Shown: positions 1 to 6,992, numbered from the stretch's first letter. The stretch is DNA of 7,291 nt from Rhodospirillaceae bacterium (GCA_028819955.1 JAPPKP010000435.1:1-7291), one strand, 5' to 3'. Notes: generated by a model not told the origin, from the sequence alone. Made by a program: numbers and translations.

Positions 1-575
1 CCTTCCAGTTCGTGCGCTGCATCGAGCGGCTGCGCGAGACCGCGCCCGAGACCACCATCGAGGTGCTGACGCCCGACTTCCGCAACAAGCCTGGCGCCAT
101 CGAGGCGGTGACCGACGCGAAGCCCGACGTCTACAACCATAACCTGGAGACGGTGCCGCGCCTCTACACCGAGGTGCGCCCCGGCGCGCGCTACTACCAC
201 TCGCTCCGCCTGCTGGACACGGTGAAGCGCCGCGATCCCGCGATCTTCACTAAGTCCGGTGTCATGGTGGGCCTCGGTGAGGAGCGCCGCGAGATCCTCC
301 AGGTGATGGACGATCTGCGCTCGGCGGACGTCGACTTCCTCACCATCGGCCAGTACTTGCGCCCGACCGAGCGTCATCACGAGGTGATGCGCTACGTCAC
401 GCCGGACGAGTTCGCCGAGTACGAGCGGCTGGCCTACGCAAAGGGCTTCCTGATGGTCTCGTCCTCGCCGCTCACGCGCTCCTCCTACCACGCCGGCGAC
501 GATTTCCAGACGCTCAGGGCCAACCGCGAGGCCAAGCTCGCCGCCGACGCGGGCGCTTCCCCCTTCCGCGCCTGA
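1..575 (+). CDS. lipA: Lipoyl synthase LipA, C-terminal part (5' end outside window)
   Basis: LipA is a radical-SAM enzyme that inserts two sulfur atoms into protein-bound octanoyl groups, making lipoyl cofactor for the 2-oxoacid dehydrogenases and the glycine cleavage system in the cytosol. The reading frame is open from the first full codon at base 3, giving about 190 residues of a protein usually near 320, so the N-terminal cysteine motifs that hold both iron-sulfur clusters are off the left edge. Visible family signatures are the [14 protein letters not shown] segment, [22 protein letters not shown], a GQYLRPT block with the RYVTPDEF stretch that follows, and the C-terminal RSSYHA (bases 477-494). 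The serine in that last motif is the known ligand to the auxiliary cluster. The tail after it, ending SPFRA, is longer than in E. coli but ordinary for alphaproteobacteria. The next gene starts 10 nt downstream, so the two are probably co-transcribed. Confidence 0.96.
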   Translation, partial: FQFVRCIERLRETAPETTIEVLTPDFRNKPGAIEAVTDAKPDVYNHNLETVPRLYTEVRPGARYYHSLRLLDTVKRRDPAIFTKSGVMVGLGEERREILQVMDDLRSADVDFLTIGQYLRPTERHHEVMRYVTPDEFAEYERLAYAKGFLMVSSSPLTRSSYHAGDDFQTLRANREAKLAADAGASPFRA

Positions 576-578
576 GGG
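574..578 (+). promoter_or_regulatory. Shine-Dalgarno sequence overlapping the lipA stop codon
   Basis: GAGGG begins on the second base of the lipA TGA stop and lies 7 nt before the ATG at 586. It supports that start for the downstream COQ10/RatA-like gene and suggests that ribosomes terminating on lipA help initiate it. Confidence 0.6.
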
Positions 579-585
579 CGCGCCG

Positions 586-1050
586 ATGCCGCAGCACACC
601 GAGCGCCGCTTCATGCCTTACAGCTCGGACCAGATGTTCGATCTGGTGGCGGAGGTCGAGTACTACCCCGAGTTCCTGCCCTGGTGCCTCGGCACCCGCG
701 TGACCAGGCGCGAGCCCGGCGAGCCCGGCATCGTGGAAGCCGACATGCTGATCGGCTTCATGATGCTCCGCGAGCGCTTCGGCTCACGGATGCAGCTGCA
801 CCGCGACGAGCACCGGATCGAGGTGAACCACACCCACGGGCCGTTCCACCACATGGTCAACCGCTGGCGCTTCAGGGAGCGCACGGATGGCTGCGAAGTG
901 GACTTTTTCGTCGATTTCGAGTTCCGCTCCAGGCTGCTCAAGCGTGTCATGAGCGCGCTCTTCGCCGACGCGGTGGACCGCATGGTCCGCGCCTTCGAAG
1001 TCCGCGCCAGCCAGCTCTACGGCTCTCCGGCCGTCGAAGCAGCAGGCTAA
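586..1050 (+). CDS. COQ10/RatA-family START-domain (SRPBCC) protein
   Basis: This 154-residue protein is one polyketide-cyclase/START-like domain of the COQ10/RatA group, a fold with a hydrophobic pocket. Recognisable parts are SSDQMFDLVAEVEYYPEFLPWC (residues 13-34), the central strand region with MLIGFMMLRERF, and VDFFVDFEFRSRLLKRVMSALF before the long C-terminal helix. Mitochondrial Coq10 and its bacterial relatives bind ubiquinone or its precursors and support respiration; E. coli RatA was described as a toxin that blocks 70S ribosome assembly, and automatic pipelines often carry that name over. No RatB-like partner lies beside it, and its neighbour is lipA, so I favour a ubiquinone or lipid-binding housekeeping role over a toxin. 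ATG 586 is chosen because it follows a good Shine-Dalgarno sequence and matches the usual family N-terminus. There is no signal peptide or membrane segment. Confidence 0.88.
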   Translation: MPQHTERRFMPYSSDQMFDLVAEVEYYPEFLPWCLGTRVTRREPGEPGIVEADMLIGFMMLRERFGSRMQLHRDEHRIEVNHTHGPFHHMVNRWRFRERTDGCEVDFFVDFEFRSRLLKRVMSALFADAVDRMVRAFEVRASQLYGSPAVEAAG

Positions 1051-1154
1051 TCAACAGAGTCGATTCGCTTCGCGCGCGTCCCCCACGCCTACGAGCAGTC
1101 GGTCGATTGGAAGACGCTCTGACGCGGCGACGGCAAACCAGGGAGAACCACCAG

Positions 1155-1787
1155 ATGAAGCTCTACGAGTTTTCGCTCGCGCCCGGCCCCCGCCGCGTGC
1201 GCATGTTCATCGCCGAGAAGGGGATCGAGATTCCCTCCGTCCAGATCAACACCCGCGAGCGGCAGCAGTTCACCGACGAGTACCGCGCCGTGAATCCCAA
1301 CTGCGTGGTGCCCACCCTCGTGCTCGACGACGGCACCAGCATCGGCGAGTCGGTCGCGATCTGCCGCTACCTGGAGGAAGCACATCCCGATCCCAACCTG
1401 ATGGGCAGCGGCGCCAGGGAGAAGGCGGTCATCGAGATGTGGAACCGGCAGGCGGAGCTCGAGGGCTATCTCGCCGCCGTCGATGCGGTGCGGAACAGTG
1501 TGCCCATGTTCGAAGGTCGCGGGGTGGCCGGCGTGACGGGCGGAGTGCCACAGATCCCGGCGCTGGTCGAGCGGGGCAAGCAGTCCATGGGGCGCTTCTT
1601 CGCCAAGCTCGATGGCCGGTTCGCGGACAGCCGCTGTCTCGCCGGCGATAGGTTTTCCATCGCCGACATCACGGCGTTCGTGACCATCGACTTCGCCAAG
1701 CGCGCCGAGATCGAGATCCCGGACGACTGCTCCAACGTCGCCCGCTGGTTCGCGGAGGTCGGCGAGCGGCCGAGCGCCTCGGCATAG
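1155..1787 (+). CDS. Glutathione S-transferase family protein
   Basis: This 210-residue protein has the normal two-domain GST length. The N-terminal thioredoxin-like domain (about residues 1-80) starts MKLYEFSLAPGPRRVR, with Ser7 in the place where the catalytic Ser/Cys usually lies. It contains VVPTLVLDDG with the cis-proline at Pro53, then Glu65-Ser66, which in the family bind the gamma-glutamyl end of glutathione. The helical C-terminal domain carries DRFSIADITAF, the conserved N-capping/hydrophobic staple motif of GST folding, and ends in an RPSA motif. The family conjugates glutathione to electrophiles, reduces peroxides, or performs glutathione-dependent isomerisation; the actual substrate cannot be read from sequence. 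The open frame extends further upstream, but only ATG 1155 has a strong ribosome site (AGGGAGA, 1140-1146, 8 nt spacing) and the expected N-terminus. It stands alone, 104 nt after the preceding gene. Confidence 0.93.
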   Translation: MKLYEFSLAPGPRRVRMFIAEKGIEIPSVQINTRERQQFTDEYRAVNPNCVVPTLVLDDGTSIGESVAICRYLEEAHPDPNLMGSGAREKAVIEMWNRQAELEGYLAAVDAVRNSVPMFEGRGVAGVTGGVPQIPALVERGKQSMGRFFAKLDGRFADSRCLAGDRFSIADITAFVTIDFAKRAEIEIPDDCSNVARWFAEVGERPSASA

Positions 1788-1887
1788 GCTCCGGCGCCAC
1801 GCCGTATCTCGTCCATACGCCGTCGGGTTTATTCTGGCGGGGTTGGACGCGGGAAGCATACCGACGCAACCAGAGGACGAGACCGCG

Positions 1888-2649
1888 ATGGGAAGACTGA
1901 AGGACAAAGTGGCAGTGGTGACGGGCGGCTCACGCGGCATCGGTGCCGCCATCGCGCGGCGTTACGGCGCGGAGGGCGCACGCGTGGCCGTGGTCTACAA
2001 GGCGGCGGCCGAGGCCGCGGACGAGGTGGTAGCCGACATCGAGGCCGCCGGCAGCGAGGCCACCGCCATCCGCTGCGACGTTGCGCAGACCGCCGAATGC
2101 AACGCCATGGCGGAGGCCGTGGCGGTGGCCTTCGGCGGGGCCGACATCCTCGTGAACAACGCCGGCATTTACCTGCTGACAACGCTGGGCGAGACCAGCG
2201 AGGACGAGTGGGACAGCCAGATGAACACCAACGTCAAGGGCGCCTACTTCGCGGCCCAGGCGCTGCTGCCGCAGATGATGGCCCGCGGCAGTGGCAAGAT
2301 CATCAATATCGGCTCGATAGTCGGTGAGACCGGGTTGCCCAGCTCGGCCATCTATTGCGCGACCAAGGGCGCGATCAAGCTGATGACCAGGTCGCTCGCG
2401 CTGGACCTGCGCCCGCACAACATCCAGGTGAACAGTCTGTCGCCGGGCGTCGTCGAGTCAGACATGAATACCGAATACCGAGCCGAGCACGGGCGCCGCG
2501 ATCCGGCGCTGCTGGGCCGCTTCGGCGCAGACGATCCATGGATGGTGCCTGACGACATGGCGGGCACGGCAGTGTTTCTCGCGTCCTCCGACTCCGACAT
2601 GGTCACGGGCGCCAACATCCTGGTCGACAAGGGGTACTCGGCTTACTGA
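1888..2649 (+). CDS. Classical short-chain dehydrogenase/reductase (SDR)
   Basis: This 253-residue cytosolic oxidoreductase has the full classical SDR layout. The cofactor loop TGGSRGIG is at residues 12-19, the NNAG motif at 90-93, and the catalytic tetrad is Asn115 (NVKG), Ser143, Tyr156 and Lys160 (YCATK), so it should be active. The second strand ends VVYKAAAE with no acidic residue at its tip, which points to NADPH rather than NADH; that is inference. It is FabG-like overall, but such genes far from fatty-acid synthesis loci usually oxidise or reduce diverse alcohols, sugars or ketones, and no substrate can be assigned. The C-terminus reads ILVDKGYSAY, with Lys where most relatives have Gly (VDGG). 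ATG 1888 was preferred to an upstream in-frame TTG at 1843 because GAGGA at 1873-1877 precedes it and homologues begin just before this point. Confidence 0.94.
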   Translation: MGRLKDKVAVVTGGSRGIGAAIARRYGAEGARVAVVYKAAAEAADEVVADIEAAGSEATAIRCDVAQTAECNAMAEAVAVAFGGADILVNNAGIYLLTTLGETSEDEWDSQMNTNVKGAYFAAQALLPQMMARGSGKIINIGSIVGETGLPSSAIYCATKGAIKLMTRSLALDLRPHNIQVNSLSPGVVESDMNTEYRAEHGRRDPALLGRFGADDPWMVPDDMAGTAVFLASSDSDMVTGANILVDKGYSAY

Positions 2650-2730
2650 GTTCGGTCCGCGCACCGGTGGCACCTTCGACCCTCTTGACGTAGCGTTGGG
2701 CGCGACTGCGCTCGCGAGGGGTGCGCGACA

Positions 2731-2736
2731 GAGGAG
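2731..2736 (+). promoter_or_regulatory. Ribosome binding site deciding a GTG start
   Basis: GAGGAG lies 9 nt before GTG 2746. No in-frame ATG is nearby upstream, and the first ATG inside the frame (residue 24) would remove the N-terminal strand of the M19 fold, so this site fixes the GTG as start. Confidence 0.65.
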
Positions 2737-2745
2737 AGCTCAGGC

Positions 2746-3756
2746 GTGGCCAGGCTCGATCACGATCGTGTTCACGACGAGGCCATCGTCATCGATGCGG
2801 TGAGTCCGCTCGCGATGCGCCGCCACTACATCGACTGGTACATCGAGGGGGGCGTCAATGCGACCGCGCCGACCGTCGCCGTGTTCGAGCGCGCGGGCCC
2901 GACCCTTCGTATCCTGGGCGACTGGATCCGCGCGATCGACTCGGACCCCAGGCTCACCCTGATCACGCGCGCCGCCGACTTCGAAGCGGCCAAGGCCGCC
3001 GGCAAGTTCGGCATCCTGTTCCACTTCCAGGGGACCGGGCCGATCGAGGACGACCTGAACCTGATCGATGCGTACAAGGCCCTGGGCGTCGGCATGATCC
3101 AGCTCGCCTACAACGTCAAGAACAGCGTCGGCGACGGCTGCGAGGAACGAACCGATGCTGGCCTCAGCAACTTCGGCCTGCAAGTGGTCGAGCGCTTGAA
3201 CGAGGCCCGCGTCGTCGTCGATTGCACGCATACCGGCTACCGCACCACGATGGACGCGATCGAGGCGTCGACACGCCCCGTGGTCTTCTCGCATTCCAAC
3301 GCGAAGGCGGTGAAGGACTCGCCCCGCAACATCACCGACGATCAGATCAAGGCGGCGGCAGCGACCGGCGGCCTCATCGGCATGGTCGGCTTCCCGGCCT
3401 TCGTCAGCACGTCGACCGAACCGACGCTCGACGAGTTCATCGACCACATTGACCATGTCGTGAAGCTCGTCGGCGACGATCACGTTGGCCTCGGAATCGA
3501 CTACTACTGGATTCAGGCGGCGTTCACCGACCTCGAAGAGGCCACCCGGCTCTACGACGGGTTCATTGCCGCCGGCAAGTGGCGGCCCGAATCATATCCG
3601 CCGCCGCCCATTCACTACGTGGACGGCATCGAAACGCCGCGTGACCTGCGCAACCTGACCCGGCGCTTGCTGGAGCGCGGCTACAGCGAGGAGGCGACGA
3701 AGAAGATCCTGGGCGGCAACTGGATCCGGGTCTTCAGGGAGGTGTGGGGCGAATAG
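2746..3756 (+). CDS. Divergent membrane dipeptidase (peptidase M19) family protein
   Basis: This is a 336-residue TIM-barrel protein of the renal dipeptidase (M19, amidohydrolase superfamily) type; family members hydrolyse dipeptides, often with D-residues at the C-terminal side, using two zinc ions. Matches include ALGVGMIQLAYNVKN (residues 112-126), GDGCEERTDAGLSNFG (129-144), DCTHTGY with His162, PVVFSHSNA with His183, GGLIGMVGFPAF (208-219), and GDDHVGLGIDYYW with Asp252. His162, His183 and Asp252 align with known metal and active-site residues. However, the N-terminal HxD zinc pair is absent: that position reads IDAVSPLA (16-23). The bridging Glu is apparently Gln95 in HFQGTG. I recall a non-canonical M19 branch with similar changes, so this may be a subgroup with altered metal content or substrate rather than a dead gene. 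There is no signal peptide. It converges on hyuA, leaving only 27 nt between the two stops. Confidence 0.88.
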   Translation: MARLDHDRVHDEAIVIDAVSPLAMRRHYIDWYIEGGVNATAPTVAVFERAGPTLRILGDWIRAIDSDPRLTLITRAADFEAAKAAGKFGILFHFQGTGPIEDDLNLIDAYKALGVGMIQLAYNVKNSVGDGCEERTDAGLSNFGLQVVERLNEARVVVDCTHTGYRTTMDAIEASTRPVVFSHSNAKAVKDSPRNITDDQIKAAAATGGLIGMVGFPAFVSTSTEPTLDEFIDHIDHVVKLVGDDHVGLGIDYYWIQAAFTDLEEATRLYDGFIAAGKWRPESYPPPPIHYVDGIETPRDLRNLTRRLLERGYSEEATKKILGGNWIRVFREVWGE

Positions 3757-3783
3757 CGCTGCGGGCCGAGTGGGCCGGCGCCC

Positions 3784-5820
3784 TCACTCCCTCAGGTACT
3801 TCAGGAACAGACAGCCGGAGGCGTCGAGCCGCGCTTCGAAGCCGGCATCGAGATAGGTCGTCGCGGTCTCCTCCGTGACGATGGCCGGACCCTCGACCGT
3901 ATCGCCGACCGCAAACGATTCGCGCGCCACGATCCTGAACGGCTGACGCTTGTCTTCGGTGAAGGAGTAGGCCTCGACCTCGGCGGCGTCGGCACCACCG
4001 GCAAATGCCGCCTTGTACTCGCTCTCGCGCCGCGGGAGCGGCAGGCGCAGGGTCGCGCGGATCGAGACGATTTCCGCGTCCTCCTCCATGGTGTTGCGGA
4101 AGGTGCGCTCGTACTCCTGGGTGAAGGCTTCGAGCACCGCATCGGCGGAGGCGGTGACGACGCCGTCCGGTGCCTCCATCGGCACCGTGAGATTGTGTTC
4201 CTGCCCGGCGTAGCGCATGTCGAGACCCACCTCACGAGAGCGGGACTGGCCCTCTCTCAGCGGCCCCTGTCGCTCTTCCAGCGTGGCGAAGAGGTCCTTC
4301 AGAATATCGTTCGCTTCTGCCAGGGCATCATCGGAGAGCTTCATGATCTTGGTCCGGGCCGCGGCCTGGGTCAGGTCGGCTCCCAGCAGCCCCCACGCCG
4401 AGAAGTTGCCGGCATAGGGCGGGATCACGATGCTTCCGATGTTCAGCTCGCGGGCGAGCGCGCAGGCCATCAGCGGACCGGCGCCGCCGAAGGCCAGCAA
4501 CGTCGCCTGCCGCGGATCGACGCCCTGGTCGATGGTGATCTCGCGGATGGTGTTGGCCATCGAGGCTGTCACGATGGTCATGACACCCTGGGCGGCCTGA
4601 TCGACGCTAAAGTTTAGCTTCGCGGCGATCGGTTCGATGGCGGCGCGCGCCTTGCCTACATCGAGCGCGATGCCCGAGGCGAGCTTGCCCTCGCCCAACA
4701 TGCCCAGGCTGAGCGCGCAGTCGGTGACCGTGGGCTCGGTGCCGCCACGCCTGTACGAGGCGGGTCCGGGATCGGCGCCGGCGCTTTGCGGGCCGACCTG
4801 CAGCAGGCCGCCGACATCGATGTAGGCGATGGAGCCGCCGCCGGCACCGATCGAACGCACATCCACCCAGGGTGTCTGCACCGGCAGGCCGACGACCATG
4901 CCCTCGTACATGAGCTGCGGCCTGCCGCCGCTGACGAGGCAGGTATCGAAGCTGGTGCCGCCGACATCGGCGGTGATGAGGTTGTCGATTCCGAGCGAGC
5001 GGGCGAGCTCTCCCGCCCCTTCGGCGCCCGCGACCGGGCCGGACATGATGGTCTCGAACGGACGCTCCTCGGCCTCGGCGAAGGTCATCGAGCCGCCGCC
5101 GGACCGCGTGATGAGCAACCGCCCCGCGAAGCCGGTCTTCGCGAGCTCCTCGTCCAGCCGGCGCAGGTAGTGGATCATCCGCGGGCGAACGAAGGCATCG
5201 ATCACAGTGGTCGTCGTGCGCTCGTACTCCCGGTACTCGCCCGAGACGCGATGGGAGACCGATATCTCGCCCTCGAAGCCCGCGGCGCGCAGCTCGCGCT
5301 CGGCCTCGATCTCGTGAACGGGATTGGCGTAGGCGTTCATGTAGGCGATGGCGATGGCGTCGACGTCCTCGCTCTCGAACACACCGAGAGCCGCGCGAAC
5401 GTCCGCGGTTTCCTGGGCGATGTGGATCTCGCCGTTGGCGCGGACCCTCTCCTTGACGGGACGGCGGAGTCGGCGGGGCACCAGCGGCGGCGGCGGCGTC
5501 CAGAACAGGTTGTACATTTCTTCGCGATCGCCCCGGCGAATTTCCAGAATGTCGCGGAAGCCCTCGGTGGCCAGCAGTCCGACCACGGCGCCGCGGCGCT
5601 GCAGAAGCGCGTTGATGCCGACGGTGGTGCCGTGAAGGAAATACTCGGCCGCCTTCACGCGATCGGCGGGCACGGCCTGCCCGATGGCGGTGACCACGCC
5701 CTCGTCAGGATTGTCGGGCGTGGTCGGCACCTTGGCGACCAGCGATTCGCCCGAGACGTCGTCGTAGTAGATGAGGTCGGTGAACGTCCCCCCGATATCA
5801 ACACCGATTCGCGTCGCCAT
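3784..5820 (-). CDS. hyuA: Hydantoinase/oxoprolinase A subunit (HyuA)
   Basis: This 678-residue protein has the usual HyuA length. The ATP-binding N-terminal domain has DIGGTFTD at residues 8-15 and HGTT at 63-66 followed by Asn70. The EYREYERTTTT stretch (195-205) leads into the second domain, with SGPVAGAEG at 260-268, the second phosphate-binding motif DVGGTSFD at 285-292, IGAGGGSIA at 323-331, and a QSAGADPGPASY block. The C-terminal domain runs from about residue 500. With HyuB it forms an ATP-dependent cytosolic enzyme; characterised relatives open N-methylhydantoin, 5-oxoproline or caprolactam rings, or carboxylate acetone or acetophenone. Which of these applies cannot be read here. 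The frame is open further upstream to 5988, but ATG 5820 is chosen because homologues start one or two residues before RIGVDIGG and GGAGAGG lies 9 nt before it. Its partner hyuB is on the same strand but 1172 nt upstream, with an opposite-strand gene between. Confidence 0.95.
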   Translation of the reverse strand: MATRIGVDIGGTFTDLIYYDDVSGESLVAKVPTTPDNPDEGVVTAIGQAVPADRVKAAEYFLHGTTVGINALLQRRGAVVGLLATEGFRDILEIRRGDREEMYNLFWTPPPPLVPRRLRRPVKERVRANGEIHIAQETADVRAALGVFESEDVDAIAIAYMNAYANPVHEIEAERELRAAGFEGEISVSHRVSGEYREYERTTTTVIDAFVRPRMIHYLRRLDEELAKTGFAGRLLITRSGGGSMTFAEAEERPFETIMSGPVAGAEGAGELARSLGIDNLITADVGGTSFDTCLVSGGRPQLMYEGMVVGLPVQTPWVDVRSIGAGGGSIAYIDVGGLLQVGPQSAGADPGPASYRRGGTEPTVTDCALSLGMLGEGKLASGIALDVGKARAAIEPIAAKLNFSVDQAAQGVMTIVTASMANTIREITIDQGVDPRQATLLAFGGAGPLMACALARELNIGSIVIPPYAGNFSAWGLLGADLTQAAARTKIMKLSDDALAEANDILKDLFATLEERQGPLREGQSRSREVGLDMRYAGQEHNLTVPMEAPDGVVTASADAVLEAFTQEYERTFRNTMEEDAEIVSIRATLRLPLPRRESEYKAAFAGGADAAEVEAYSFTEDKRQPFRIVARESFAVGDTVEGPAIVTEETATTYLDAGFEARLDASGCLFLKYLRE

Positions 5821-5829
5821 TGCGCCCCA

Positions 5830-5836
5830 CCTCTCC
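5830..5836 (-). promoter_or_regulatory. Shine-Dalgarno sequence of hyuA
   Basis: Read on the minus strand, GGAGAGG lies 9 nt before the ATG at 5820. It decides between this start and upstream in-frame candidates, whose added residues look like translated spacer. Confidence 0.65.
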
Positions 5837-5869
5837 CCGGCATGAACCGCATGTACGGCCTTGGCCTGG

Positions 5870-5898
5870 TTGCCGCTCAGGGGCCCGGAGACTATCGT
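5870..5898 (+). promoter_or_regulatory. Candidate sigma-70-like promoter for the ABC ATPase gene
   Basis: TTGCCG (5870-5875) is followed after 17 nt by TATCGT (5893-5898), each matching four of six consensus positions. Transcription would start near 5905, about 45 nt before ATG 5952. The -35-like hexamer lies inside the left arm of the inverted repeat. Agreement is moderate, so this is a candidate only. Confidence 0.3.
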
Positions 5899-5917
5899 GC
5901 GGCCCTCGCAGCGGCAA
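5891..5917 (-). promoter_or_regulatory. Candidate sigma-70-like promoter for hyuA
   Basis: On the minus strand TTGCCG (5917-5912) is followed by GATAGT (5896-5891), with a short 15-nt spacer and four of six matches in each hexamer. Transcription would start near 5884, about 64 nt before ATG 5820. It overlaps the opposing candidate promoter almost completely, so polymerase could not occupy both. Confidence 0.25.
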
Positions 5918-5951
5918 CGCCGCGCCGCCGTGCAGCGGACTCGGGACGGGC

Positions 5952-6923
5952 ATGACGGAGACGATCCTCGAGGTCGAAGACCTGGCAAAGCACTACGTGG
6001 TCGGCAAGGACGTGGTGCGTGCGCTCGCAGGCGTGAACCTTGCCGTAGCTCCGGGAGAGAGCGTTGCCATCGTGGGCGAGTCCGGGTCCGGCAAGACCAC
6101 GCTCGCCAAGCTCGTGCTGGGCGTCGAAGAGCCGAGTGCCGGCCGCATCGTCTTCGATGGCGCCGAGCTGGGTGTACGGCGCGACCGGGGCTTGCGCCGG
6201 CGCATGCAGGTCGTGCAGCAGAACCCGCTGTCCACGCTCAACCCCAAGCGCACGATCAGGCAGGCGGTCGAGCTGCCGCTCCGGGTGCACGGAATGGTGC
6301 CGTCGGGTGACTACGCCGAATCCGTGGCCGAGCTCTTAGGAATCGTCGGGCTGTCGCCGGAATACATGGACCGCTACCCGACGGCGCTCTCCGGCGGCCA
6401 GCGGCAGCGTGCCGCGCTCGCCCGTGCGTTGGCGGCCAAGCCCGACCTCATCGTGCTCGACGAGCCGACCTCGGCGCTCGACGTATCGGTCCAAGCGCGG
6501 GTGCTGACGCTTCTGTTCGACCTCCAGGCGCGCTTCAATCTCACCTATCTGTTCATCACCCACGATCTCGGCGTGGCCAGAAACATGGCCTCGCGGATCG
6601 CCGTGATGTACCGGGGCCGGATCGTCGAGAGCGGGCCGACCGAACCGGTGTTCCGCGAGCCGCGCCATCGCTATACGACGATGCTGCTCTCCTCCGTTCC
6701 GGTGGTATCCGAAGAGGAAGAGTCGCTGCGGCCACGCTGGCCGAGAGACCGCAGCCTGTTGGAAGGCGAGGAGCGTGCCTCCGAAGGCTGCGCCTTCGCG
6801 CCGCGTTGCCCCTACGCGCTCGAGCAGTGCTGGACGGAGGCGCCCGACCTTGCCGCCTTCGGCGATGACCATCTGGCAGCATGCCACAACCCCGGAGAGG
6901 CAACGCTCGGACGTGGCCAATAG
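5952..6923 (+). CDS. Oligopeptide/dipeptide ABC transporter ATP-binding protein (OppF/DppF type)
   Basis: This 323-residue protein is a complete ABC ATPase. It has Walker A GESGSGKT (residues 42-49), the Q-loop in VVQQNPLSTLNP (87-98), signature LSGGQ (146-150), Walker B LIVLDE (166-171) with the catalytic Glu171, D-loop SALD (174-177) and switch His204 (ITHD). The C-terminal oligopeptide-type extension follows HRYTTMLL (239-246) and holds four cysteines, Cys280, Cys286, Cys293 and Cys311. The family energises import of di- and oligopeptides, nickel or similar solutes at the inner face of the membrane, normally as a heterodimer with a DppD-like ATPase beneath two permeases. None of those partners is in the window. 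ATG 5952 gives the standard N-terminus, though its ribosome site is poor (GGGACGGG, 5943-5950). The gene diverges from hyuA and converges on hyuB. Confidence 0.94.
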   Translation: MTETILEVEDLAKHYVVGKDVVRALAGVNLAVAPGESVAIVGESGSGKTTLAKLVLGVEEPSAGRIVFDGAELGVRRDRGLRRRMQVVQQNPLSTLNPKRTIRQAVELPLRVHGMVPSGDYAESVAELLGIVGLSPEYMDRYPTALSGGQRQRAALARALAAKPDLIVLDEPTSALDVSVQARVLTLLFDLQARFNLTYLFITHDLGVARNMASRIAVMYRGRIVESGPTEPVFREPRHRYTTMLLSSVPVVSEEEESLRPRWPRDRSLLEGEERASEGCAFAPRCPYALEQCWTEAPDLAAFGDDHLAACHNPGEATLGRGQ

Positions 6924-6925
6924 GG

Positions 6926-6961
6926 CGGCGCCCGGCCCGGTCCCGCGTTGTCGCGGCGCCG
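6926..6961. terminator. Possible hairpin between convergent ABC and hyuB genes
   Basis: CGGCGCC (6926-6932) can pair with GGCGCCG (6955-6961) over 7 bp; a competing inner hairpin is CCGCG-TTGT-CGCGG (6943-6956). It occupies the 69-nt gap between the two converging stop codons, a sensible place for a bidirectional stop. No T-run follows on either strand, so it is not a typical intrinsic terminator and may be only chance G+C pairing. Confidence 0.3.
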
Positions 6962-6992
6962 AAGGTGGGCCGCCCGCCGCAGCCGGTATTCC

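Larger units (their letters stand above)
5869..5918. repeat. Perfect 9-bp inverted repeat in the divergent hyuA/ABC spacer
   Basis: GTTGCCGCT (5869-5877) is exactly mirrored by AGCGGCAAC (5910-5918), 32 nt apart. Inside it GGGCC (5881-5885) can pair with GGCCC (5901-5905), giving a nested stem with a 15-nt loop. It sits in the 131-nt region between two diverging start codons, so it could be an operator or a leader hairpin. A back-of-envelope estimate for such G+C-rich DNA puts the chance of one 9-bp match in this spacer near one in ten, so it is suggestive only. Confidence 0.5.

Noticed and set aside
586..1050. Toxin-antitoxin locus
   Set aside because: A RatA-type fold alone is not a toxin-antitoxin pair; no antitoxin-like gene is adjacent and the context is housekeeping.
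1107..1112. TTGGAA as a -35 element for the GST gene
   Set aside because: No -10-like hexamer follows at 16-18 nt.
684..1154. Long N-terminal extension of the GST frame across the COQ10/RatA-like gene
   Set aside because: The extension is the wrong frame of a conserved gene, is rich in Arg and Pro, and a good ribosome site with a typical GST N-terminus occurs at 1155.
1799..1823. Direct repeat ACGCCGT with internal CGTAT/ATACG pairing after the GST stop, followed by GGGTTTATT
   Set aside because: A 5-bp stem with a 7-nt loop and a broken T-run is too weak to call as a terminator or operator.
1089..1952. 287-codon minus-strand frame opposite the GST gene
   Set aside because: Its composition is that of a shadow frame (His, Asp, Gly, Val rich), it has no motif, and it lies wholly against a convincing GST.
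2685..2690. TTGACG as a -35 element for the M19 gene
   Set aside because: At the correct distance the sequence is GCGCTC, with no resemblance to a -10 box.
2740..3483. 247-codon minus-strand frame opposite the M19 gene
   Set aside because: No family resemblance was found, and it is explained by codon bias of the M19 gene on the other strand.
4786..5955. A 389-codon open frame on the plus strand antisense to hyuA, whose TGA overlaps the ABC gene's ATG as ATGA
   Set aside because: It mirrors strongly conserved hyuA codons, has no recognisable protein motif, and long antisense frames are expected in G+C-rich genes. The ATGA overlap is most likely chance.
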